Shown in pieces: positions 1-6,385 of a DNA stretch of 20,551 nucleotides. Location: the NCBI GenBank assembly GCA_946545765.1, contig CAMNNS010000009.1, forward strand, positions 1 to 20,551. Direction: 5' to 3'. This stretch comes from an uncultured Bacteroidales bacterium. Lineage in GTDB: Bacteria; Bacteroidota; Bacteroidia; Bacteroidales; UBA932. The translations under genes were made by a program, and so were the position numbers. The first letter of the stretch is position 1; every line of letters begins with the position of its first letter. Under the pieces are notes generated by a model. It was not told the origin of the DNA, did no database searches, and saw only the letters and a list, made by a program, of their open reading frames with translations.

Positions 1-1
1 C

Positions 2-616
2 TTTTTATCAAAAGATACAACTATTTTTAAAAAAGAAATAGATATTTTATCGCGATTAGATGGTATAATATTACTTGCTCTATTTGTTCTCTTTATGCTC
101 TACTCTTTTACCTTTGGTAGCAAAGGAAAGCAAGAGCAAAGTGAGAAAATACAGGAAAATAAGAGTTACTCTCTTCTGTTCTCATCAGTTATTATAATTG
201 CTTCGTTATTGGCACTTATCTGGGGTGGAGATTTTATGGTTGATAATGCCACACTAATTGCCAAAAACTTAGGAATATCAGATATAGTTATAGCTTCTAC
301 TATAGTTGCGATAGGAACTTCTGCACCAGAACTTGCAACAACAATCATTGCAGCAACTAAACAAAATACGGGGATAGCTTTGGGAAATGTTGTTGGTTCT
401 AACATAATTAACATATTTTTAATACTCGGAGGGAGTGCAGTTATAACACCTCTTAACTTATCCAATATTACACCTATTAACTATATAATACTGATTGTTT
501 CAGCATTACTACTTTATGTCTTTGCAAAATTTATAGGAAAAGGGAACTTCTCAAGAATTGAGGGGATAATTTTACTTATTGTATATGCAATTTATATCTA
601 CACTCTCTTATTATAA
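2..616 (+). CDS. Sodium/calcium exchanger family protein, C-terminal part (5' end off window)
   Basis: The reading frame is open from base 2, so the true start lies upstream of the window; about 204 residues are visible. Several hydrophobic segments are present. The second alpha-repeat of the CaCA (calcium/cation antiporter) family is clear: GTSAPELATTIIAA followed by GNVVGSNIINIF, which in this family carries the acidic and polar ion-binding residues. The first alpha-repeat must be in the missing part. The protein should sit in the inner membrane and exchange Ca2+ (or another cation) for Na+ or H+. A loop of charged residues around 115-160 separates the two membrane halves, as is usual. The ATG at 95 is internal and is not the start. 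It is on the same strand as the regulator downstream, but a 238-base gap with its own promoter separates them. Confidence 0.85.
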   Translation, partial: FLSKDTTIFKKEIDILSRLDGIILLALFVLFMLYSFTFGSKGKQEQSEKIQENKSYSLLFSSVIIIASLLALIWGGDFMVDNATLIAKNLGISDIVIASTIVAIGTSAPELATTIIAATKQNTGIALGNVVGSNIINIFLILGGSAVITPLNLSNITPINYIILIVSALLLYVFAKFIGKGNFSRIEGIILLIVYAIYIYTLLL

Positions 617-725
617 AGATGATTTTATGCAGAAAGATAACTTTCTTCCCAGTGTAAGAATCTACAAATAACATCACACCAACTAAACAAGAAATTATTG
701 CCAGTACAAAAAAATCTTTTTTCAT
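576..725 (-). CDS. Possible 49-residue single-span membrane peptide (weak)
   Basis: From the ATG at 725 on the minus strand an open frame gives a Lys-Lys start, one hydrophobic stretch (FFVLAIISCLVGVMLFV) and a basic tail. It overlaps the end of the convergent exchanger gene by about 40 bases. No Bacteroidota promoter or clear ribosome site is seen upstream. I do not recognise it. It may be chance, because AT-rich sequence readily gives hydrophobic short frames. Confidence 0.18.
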   Translation of the reverse strand: MKKDFFVLAIISCLVGVMLFVDSYTGKKVIFLHKIIFIIRECRYKLHIQ

Positions 726-752
726 ATATAAAAAATAAGAATTAATAAATAA

Positions 753-795
753 AAACAACTTGGCTAAACTAAAATGTTTTCTCGTAAAGTTGTTT
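753..795. promoter_or_regulatory. Inverted repeat overlapping the -33 box, candidate operator
   Basis: AAACAACTT at 753-761 is the exact reverse complement of AAGTTGTTT at 787-795, with 25 bases between. The right arm overlaps the TTTG -33 element. MarR dimers usually bind closer-set palindromes of about 16-20 bases, so this could instead be two half-sites or an RNA hairpin. No T-run follows the right arm, so it is not a standard terminator. Confidence 0.3.
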
Positions 796-821
796 GTCAA
801 TAGATAATTTTTCTATATTTG
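793..821 (+). promoter_or_regulatory. Bacteroidota-type promoter for the marR-hdr-cysteate synthase operon
   Basis: TTTG at 793-796 and TATATTTG at 814-821, 17 bases apart, match the Bacteroidota sigma-ABfr pattern (TTTG, then TANNTTTG). Transcription would start around 828, about 27 bases before the regulator ATG. A 9-base inverted repeat (AAACAACTT 753-761, AAGTTGTTT 787-795) reaches into the -33 box, a plausible place for a regulator to bind. Confidence 0.65.
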
Positions 822-854
822 CAAACCAAATAGTAAAATATAATACTATATACT

Positions 855-1346
855 ATGATACTTAATAAGCAAATCGGTGTATTTTTAAATTTAGTTCATA
901 ATCATTTTAAAAAATATATTACTGAAGTATTTGAAAGTAAGGGATATAACATCACTCCAGAACAATTCATAGTTTTAGACACATTATGGGATGAAGGGGT
1001 ACTTTCTCAGCAACAAATTTCATCTATTATATTAAAAGATAAAAACTCTGTTGTAAAGCTTGTAGATAGATTAGAGGAGAGAGGGTTGGTAAAAAGGGTA
1101 AACAATGTAAATGATAGAAGAGAGAACTTAATAAAGGTTACTAACCTATCGATGAAGATAAAAGATGAAGTTACTACACTTGCACTCGACGCTGTTAATC
1201 AAATTATTAAAGATATCCCTACAAATAAGGTGGAAATATTCATAGAGGTTTTATCGCAAATGGGTGTAAATATGAACAAAAATCTTAACTTATTAGAGAT
1301 TGCTAAAAAATATCCGAGAAATAAAAAGATTAAATCTAACGCTTAA
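855..1346 (+). CDS. MarR family transcriptional regulator
   Basis: A 163-residue protein with the MarR layout: an N-terminal dimerisation helix, a helix-turn-helix (LSQQQISSIILKDKNSVVKL, about residues 50-69), and a beta-wing with the typical basic DRR (NDRRENLIKVT, about 92-102), then C-terminal dimerisation helices. MarR proteins usually repress their own operon and respond to small phenolic ligands, or to redox or sulfur signals through cysteines. This protein has no cysteine, so direct thiol sensing is unlikely. It is the first gene after a good promoter and lies 35 bases before the HdrC-like gene in the same direction, which fits a local autoregulator of the whole operon. The ATG at 855 directly follows the leader, and no better start is seen. 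Confidence 0.85.
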   Translation: MILNKQIGVFLNLVHNHFKKYITEVFESKGYNITPEQFIVLDTLWDEGVLSQQQISSIILKDKNSVVKLVDRLEERGLVKRVNNVNDRRENLIKVTNLSMKIKDEVTTLALDAVNQIIKDIPTNKVEIFIEVLSQMGVNMNKNLNLLEIAKKYPRNKKIKSNA

Positions 1347-1381
1347 CATTGGTTAAGAATAAAATATATCAAAACGCTATC

Positions 1382-2077
1382 ATGGGAAAATTATACGACA
1401 AACTTATACAAGATTATAGACTGAAAGAGGGTTTAAATGCTTGTATCAATTGTGGTACTTGTACTGCAATCTGCCCAGCTGCAGAGTTTTACAGATACGA
1501 CCCAAGAAAAATTGTAACTCTTGTACAAACCCAAGACGACAAAGAGATTGAGAATTTGTTAAAGAGTGAAACTATCTGGTACTGTGGAGAATGTATGAGC
1601 TGTGTAACAAGGTGTCCAAGAAAAAATGCTGCAGGACTAATAATAATGGCACTCAGAAGTTTATCTATAGATACAGGATTATTTATGGAGAGTGAAAAAG
1701 GAAGGCAAATGTTTATTCTATGTAAAGACCTTAATCACAATGTTTTAAACTATGGTTATTGCGTTTATCCACGCGAATTTAAATATGAGGGACATTTTGA
1801 AGCGGGAAAAATCTGGAAATGGGAACATGAGCATTTAGATGATCTATTTGAAAGACTTGGGGCTAATTTAGATGGTGGAGGCACGGGGGCAATGAGAAAA
1901 ATACCACAAGAAGATTTAGACCAGTTAAAAAAGATATACGACATAACAGGGGCAACAGAGAGATTAGAAAAGGTTAGAGCCGCTGGTCTTAAAAAAGCAA
2001 AAGAATTAGGTTTAACAGAAGAAGAATATATACAGAAACTTTATACAGAGTGTAAGGGGGCACATTTCAATCACTAA
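1382..2077 (+). CDS. hdrC: HdrC-like protein with two [4Fe-4S] clusters (C1 position)
   Basis: From the ATG at 1382 the protein has 231 residues; a TTG at 1349 would add 11. Two ferredoxin-type motifs are complete: C21-x2-C24-x2-C27-x3-C31-P and C68-x2-C71-x2-C74-x3-C78-P. This is the HdrC pattern, in which the clusters pass electrons between an HdrA-type flavoprotein and the HdrB-type catalytic subunit. The remaining 150 or so residues, rich in charged residues and helix formers, are a long C-terminal extension compared with methanogen HdrC. No membrane segment is seen, so it should be cytoplasmic. Its stop is one base before the HdrB-like start, which indicates co-translation and a shared complex. 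Its exact electron partners are inferred from context. Confidence 0.85.
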   Translation: MGKLYDKLIQDYRLKEGLNACINCGTCTAICPAAEFYRYDPRKIVTLVQTQDDKEIENLLKSETIWYCGECMSCVTRCPRKNAAGLIIMALRSLSIDTGLFMESEKGRQMFILCKDLNHNVLNYGYCVYPREFKYEGHFEAGKIWKWEHEHLDDLFERLGANLDGGGTGAMRKIPQEDLDQLKKIYDITGATERLEKVRAAGLKKAKELGLTEEEYIQKLYTECKGAHFNH

Positions 2078-2078
2078 T

Positions 2079-3149
2079 ATGATTTACGAAGGCAAAAAAA
2101 GAATTTGGAGCGATTACCAAAAAGAGATTCCAGATGATCACTATTTTTATGTAAGAAGTTGTATTAGACAATCTTTCTTCCCCGCTTCAGAAGCTACTTT
2201 CTTAGACATCACAAGAAATAAGCTCAATAAAGATATTTTTGAAACAGAACACCATACAACATGTGGGGGGATTGCATACCATTCAGATACAATTCCACAA
2301 GAGACTGTTATGACTATTATTGCAAGACAATTTGCACTAATGAAAAAGTATGGTTACGAAAACTATGTATCATCTTGTATAACATCATTTGGATTATATT
2401 GTGAAACTTTAGAGACATGGAGAGAATTCCCTGAACTTGAAGCAAAAATTGCCGATAATCTAAAGAAAACATGCAATTTAGAGTTTGCAAAACCAAAATT
2501 TTTAGTACATGCGAGCGATCTTATTTACAAATATAGAGATCTGATAGCTTCACAAGCAAAATATAAACTTATAAATAAGTATAGCGGAAAACCTCTGAGA
2601 GTTATAGAACATATTGGTTGCCATTATTCTAAAATGTTCCCTTCAAAGGGTGTTGGTGGTGCAGAATACCCTTATGTGCTTGTGGGAATGATAGAAGCTT
2701 GGGGTGGTGAAATTGTTGATTATCCCGAGAGGAGGCATTGTTGTGGTTTTGGATTTAGACAATATCTAATTCAAAGTAATAGAAGTTACTCGTTGACAAA
2801 TACTTACAAAAAGTTTGAAAGTATGAAGCCGTTTAAACCCGATATGATTATTACCAATTGTCCCGGCTGCCCATATTTTCTTGACAGATGGCAATATGTA
2901 ATAGCTGAGACCCAAGGTAAGACCTACGGAGAAAATGGAAAAGGAGTTCCTGTATTCACATATGAAGAGGTTGCAGGTCTTGTAATGGGCTATAATCCAT
3001 GGGATTTAGGGCTGCAGACACATCAGGTAGAAGTTGAACCATTATTAGATAAAATGGGGATACCATACGACCCAAAAGAGAAATATTTAGGTAAAAACGG
3101 AAAAGATTTAGGAAAACCAGAAATTGTAGAATGTTTTAATAACAGATAA
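2079..3149 (+). CDS. hdrB: HdrB-like protein with one intact and one degenerate CCG domain
   Basis: A 356-residue protein with two CCG (HdrB-type) domains. In methanogens HdrB holds non-cubane iron-sulfur clusters that cleave the CoM-S-S-CoB disulfide. The second domain has the full motif: C181, C221-C222, C261-P-G-C264. The first is degenerate: C28, T61-C62, C100 and S103 occupy the positions of C, CC and CxxC, so two of five cysteines are lost. It probably binds one catalytic cluster rather than two. About 90 residues after the second motif are not part of the canonical domain. No signal peptide or membrane span is seen. It sits one base after the HdrC-like gene and four bases before the HdrA-like gene. 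The substrate is unknown: a thiol, persulfide or disulfide is likely, and CoM/CoB are not expected in a bacterium. Confidence 0.85.
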   Translation: MIYEGKKRIWSDYQKEIPDDHYFYVRSCIRQSFFPASEATFLDITRNKLNKDIFETEHHTTCGGIAYHSDTIPQETVMTIIARQFALMKKYGYENYVSSCITSFGLYCETLETWREFPELEAKIADNLKKTCNLEFAKPKFLVHASDLIYKYRDLIASQAKYKLINKYSGKPLRVIEHIGCHYSKMFPSKGVGGAEYPYVLVGMIEAWGGEIVDYPERRHCCGFGFRQYLIQSNRSYSLTNTYKKFESMKPFKPDMIITNCPGCPYFLDRWQYVIAETQGKTYGENGKGVPVFTYEEVAGLVMGYNPWDLGLQTHQVEVEPLLDKMGIPYDPKEKYLGKNGKDLGKPEIVECFNNR

Positions 3150-3153
3150 AAGT

Positions 3154-4161
3154 ATGAAGAAAAATGTACTGATTATAGGTGGAGGACCATCGGGATTAGA
3201 AGCTGCAACTATTCTAAAAAAATTTAACTATAATGTAATTTTAGTAGAAAGAAGTTCCATACTTGGTGGACATCTTGCCAAATGGGATAGATTGTTCCCC
3301 TACATGGAGCCTGCAAAAGAGACATTAGATGTATTATTGTCTAATATAGATGGGATTACTATTTTTAAAGATACAGAAGTAAACTCTATAAATTTATTAG
3401 ATAAATCTTATAATGTAATTCTCTCTAATGGGATCACAATTTTAGCAGATGCACTCTTAATTACAACAGGTTTTGATCTATTCCAAGCTGAGAAAAAAGA
3501 GGAGTATGGGTACGGAATTTATGAAAAAGTGATTACAAGTGCAGAGCTTGAAGAATATTTTAAAACTCTAAATAATAACAAAATAGATAATCCAAAGAAA
3601 ATTGGTTTTGTTCACTGCGTTGGTTCAAGAGATGAGAAAGCAGCAAACAGAGCTTGTTCAAAAGTATGCTGTGCTACAGCAGTTAAGCAAGCATGTGAGA
3701 TTAAAGAGAAATATCCCGATGCAGATGTGTATTGTTTTTATATGGATTTAAGAATGTTTGGAAGAGGATATGAAGATTTATATTTAAAGGCTCAAAAAGA
3801 TTATGCTATTAGATTTATACGTGGCAGGGTATCAGAGGTTTCTGAAGATATAAATAAATCCTTGGTCATAAAAGCAGAAGATACGTTATCAAGTAAACCT
3901 ATAAGGGTAACATTAGATTTACTCGTCCTTATGTCGGGAATGAGACCTTCATCGGGAGGGGAAAAGATAAAAAAGATGTTAAATCTAATGACAGAAGATG
4001 ATGGTTTCTTCTCTACAAAAGATTCTATTTATTCTCTACAACATAGCAAATTAGCAGGATTGTTCTATGCTGGTGCAGCTACTGGTCCTAAGACATTACC
4101 CGATTCTCTTCATGAGGCAAGAAGTGCAGCAATCCAAATTCATAACTACTTAAATAACTAA
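3154..4161 (+). CDS. hdrA: Short HdrA-like FAD protein
   Basis: A 335-residue flavoprotein. The dinucleotide fold begins at once (VLIIGGGPSGLEAA, residues 5-18), followed by an acidic-end strand and the LGGHL segment. Residues 150-181 hold the HdrA hallmark FVHCVGSRDE followed by C168-x3-C172-C173 and C181, expected to bind a [4Fe-4S] cluster beside FAD. Near the C-terminus GLFYAGAATGPKTLPDS closes the FAD site. Methanogen HdrA is about twice as long and carries extra ferredoxin domains; this form lacks them, like the HdrA of the sulfur-oxidising sHdr system or QmoA. It probably does not bifurcate by itself. The next gene, a separate two-cluster protein, may replace the missing ferredoxin part. 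Gaps of 4 and 5 bases tie it to its neighbours. Confidence 0.85.
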   Translation: MKKNVLIIGGGPSGLEAATILKKFNYNVILVERSSILGGHLAKWDRLFPYMEPAKETLDVLLSNIDGITIFKDTEVNSINLLDKSYNVILSNGITILADALLITTGFDLFQAEKKEEYGYGIYEKVITSAELEEYFKTLNNNKIDNPKKIGFVHCVGSRDEKAANRACSKVCCATAVKQACEIKEKYPDADVYCFYMDLRMFGRGYEDLYLKAQKDYAIRFIRGRVSEVSEDINKSLVIKAEDTLSSKPIRVTLDLLVLMSGMRPSSGGEKIKKMLNLMTEDDGFFSTKDSIYSLQHSKLAGLFYAGAATGPKTLPDSLHEARSAAIQIHNYLNN

Positions 4162-4166
4162 ATAAT

Positions 4167-4496
4167 ATGATAGAATTTGGTTTTGGTATAAGCCCATCGT
4201 CAAGAATAAATTTAGATGATTTTGACAAAGAGAAATGGAATAAACTTGTTCAAATAGAACCAGAAATTTTACAATGTATCTCATGTGGTTCATGCTGTGC
4301 AAGTTGCAGTGGCGGAGTTTTCCAAAATGTAAGTTTAAGAAGTGCCATCTTAAATATACGAAACGGAAAAACCGATTCAGCCATGGAATTATTAAAAGGG
4401 TGTATGTTATGTGGCAAATGCACAATGGTATGCCCAAGAAATATTAACACAAGAAATCTTATTCTATCAATCTATAAAACATACTCAGAAAAATGA
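4167..4496 (+). CDS. Small HdrC-like protein with two [4Fe-4S] clusters (C2 position)
   Basis: A 109-residue protein made almost only of two cluster motifs: C37-x2-C40-x2-C43-x3-C47 (with an extra C44, and Ser instead of the usual Pro after the last Cys) and C79-x2-C82-x2-C85-x3-C89-P. This is the minimal HdrC form. It has no membrane span. Its stop overlaps the next start in an ATGA (4493-4496), so translation is coupled to the membrane subunit. The likely role is an electron wire between the soluble HdrCBA-like proteins and the membrane cytochrome b/CCG fusion. A second HdrC in one operon is also a feature of sHdr clusters. Confidence 0.8.
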   Translation: MIEFGFGISPSSRINLDDFDKEKWNKLVQIEPEILQCISCGSCCASCSGGVFQNVSLRSAILNIRNGKTDSAMELLKGCMLCGKCTMVCPRNINTRNLILSIYKTYSEK

Positions 4497-6358
4497 AGAT
4501 ACTAACTTCCAATATACTCCAAATCTCTCCATCTGAGGTAATTGACAGAATTCCCGATAGTTACAATAACTTTGTCATACCATTTGTTATAGGAATAACA
4601 TTTATTATTCTCTATCTTTCTATAGGTTTGATAAGGATAATATACCATCTCGAAAAAGAAGAGAGAATAACTTTGTTAAAATCTCTTTTTAAACCTAAGA
4701 TAATTATTAAAAATATAAAAGATATATTTAATGATTGTCTGATTCACACCAAGATATGGAAAAGAAAACCCCTACTCGGCTATATGCACTCTTCAATCGC
4801 CTTTGGTTGGTTTCTATTGATTGTTTTAGGGCATATAGAAGTAGCCTTATTTGTCCCAAAACATTTAAGTATATCAGAGGGCTCTCTATTTTATCCTATC
4901 TTTTATAGATTCTTTGTATGGGTTAATCCAGAACACGTTACATTAAGAGGATATTTTTTCTTCTTCTTAATGGACTTTGTCTTATTATATATTTTATCCG
5001 GAGTAGCACTTGCTATGTTTAAAAGAGTCAGGTCTTTAGCTCTTGGAATGAGACATACTACAAAACCCTCATTGGCAGATAGGTTTGCCCTGTATTCACT
5101 TTGGGCTATCTTTCCTCTAAGATTATTAGCAGAGAGTTTTACTGCAGATTTGAGTGGGGGGAGTTTTTTAACTATACCTATGAACTATATCTTTCATAAT
5201 TTCTTTGGTAACTCTCTCAATTTCATGCCCACTTGGTGGCTCTACTCAACTTGTTTAGGGATATTCTTCTTAGCAATGCCATTTAGTAGATATATGCATA
5301 TTTTAACCGAACCTTTACTTATTGTTTTTAGAAACGCAGGGTTAAAAGTAACTAAACCAAGAGTAGGATTTGCAGAGGCAGAAATATATGCATGTTCAAG
5401 CTGCGGTCTTTGTATAGATGCTTGCCCAATGAATGTAAAAAAGAAGAATTTAAAATTCTCATCTGTATATTTTATTAGATTTTTAAGACGCCATAACACA
5501 AAGAAAATTAACGCTATAGCAAACAAATGCTTATTATGTGGAAAATGTTTCGCACTCTGTCCTGTTGGGATAGATTCACCATCTATTAGGGTTGCTCAAA
5601 GAAAGACTAATCATAATAAATATGAGTACAACTACAACCAAATCAACTATTCATCTATTCCAAAGCAATCTAAAACACTATATTTTGCAGGTTGTATGAC
5701 ACAACTCACCCCTGTAATTCTCAATTCATTAGAAAACATTTTCAAACAAGCTGGAGAAGATTATACTATTTTAGATAAAGATGAGGTGATATGTTGTGGC
5801 AGACCGTTAATGCTATCGGGGAGAGAAGAGGCTGCTAAAGAATTAATAAATAAGAATAAAAAAATTATTCAAGAGAGTGGTTGCAATAAATTAATCCTCT
5901 CATGTCCTATATGTTACAAAATATTTAAAGAAGAGTATCATTTAAAAAACATAGAGGTTTTACACTATTCACAGTATATCAATTCTCTACTTGAAAATAA
6001 TATTATACAAGTTAAAAAAGAGGATAAAAAAATTGTTTACCATGACCCATGCGACCTTGGCAGAGGGAGTGGAATATACGAAGAGCCAAGAAATGTATTA
6101 AAATCTATAGGAGAGCTCGTAAAAGCTGATAAAGAGAGAGAAGAAAATATTTGTTGTGGAGGCAGTTTGGGAAGTTTAACTCTTGAACAAAAAGATAGAA
6201 ATATCATTACAGAAGGGGCAATAAGTTCTCTTATGGCTAACCATCCCGATACAATTGTAACAGCTTGTCCTTTGTGCTACAAGACAATAAGAAATAATTC
6301 CCCTATTGATGTTGAAGACTTATCAGAAATAATTAGTAGAAATATTATTAAAAAATAG
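4493..6358 (+). CDS. Membrane cytochrome b / Fe-S / double CCG fusion (HdrDE- or EMO-like)
   Basis: A 621-residue fusion. Residues 25-275 hold about five hydrophobic spans of the NarI-like cytochrome b type, with histidines able to ligate haem b (H99, H114, H188, H235, H269). Next come two [4Fe-4S] motifs, C301-x2-C304-x2-C307-x3-C311-P and C346-x2-C349-x2-C352-x3-C356-P. Two complete CCG motifs follow: C401, C434-C435, C471-x2-C474, and C520, C554-C555, C592-x2-C595. This is the layout of HdrE joined to HdrD, and also of the DUF224-type membrane Fe-S oxidoreductases such as ETF:menaquinone oxidoreductase (EMO). It should sit in the inner membrane with the Fe-S part in the cytoplasm and exchange electrons with menaquinone. 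Context favours partnership with the upstream Hdr-like proteins. The ETF-linked alternative deserves weight because bcd-etfBA lie in the same window. Confidence 0.8.
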   Translation: MKILTSNILQISPSEVIDRIPDSYNNFVIPFVIGITFIILYLSIGLIRIIYHLEKEERITLLKSLFKPKIIIKNIKDIFNDCLIHTKIWKRKPLLGYMHSSIAFGWFLLIVLGHIEVALFVPKHLSISEGSLFYPIFYRFFVWVNPEHVTLRGYFFFFLMDFVLLYILSGVALAMFKRVRSLALGMRHTTKPSLADRFALYSLWAIFPLRLLAESFTADLSGGSFLTIPMNYIFHNFFGNSLNFMPTWWLYSTCLGIFFLAMPFSRYMHILTEPLLIVFRNAGLKVTKPRVGFAEAEIYACSSCGLCIDACPMNVKKKNLKFSSVYFIRFLRRHNTKKINAIANKCLLCGKCFALCPVGIDSPSIRVAQRKTNHNKYEYNYNQINYSSIPKQSKTLYFAGCMTQLTPVILNSLENIFKQAGEDYTILDKDEVICCGRPLMLSGREEAAKELINKNKKIIQESGCNKLILSCPICYKIFKEEYHLKNIEVLHYSQYINSLLENNIIQVKKEDKKIVYHDPCDLGRGSGIYEEPRNVLKSIGELVKADKEREENICCGGSLGSLTLEQKDRNIITEGAISSLMANHPDTIVTACPLCYKTIRNNSPIDVEDLSEIISRNIIKK

Positions 6359-6385
6359 AAGTTAAACTGAGCAAACATTTTAAAT

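Noticed and set aside
631..646. Hairpin AGAAAG/CTTTCT after the exchanger gene as a terminator
   Set aside because: The stem is only 6 bases, mostly A-T, and no T-run follows; too weak to call.
1349..1381. TTG start adding 11 residues to the HdrC-like protein
   Set aside because: The ATG at 1382 begins shortly before the first conserved cysteines and leaves room for a leader. The extra residues show no family signal and TTG starts are rare. It cannot be fully excluded.
4150..4450. Two minus-strand frames opposite the small HdrC-like gene
   Set aside because: They have no recognisable domain and lie antisense to a clear ferredoxin-type gene in a packed operon.
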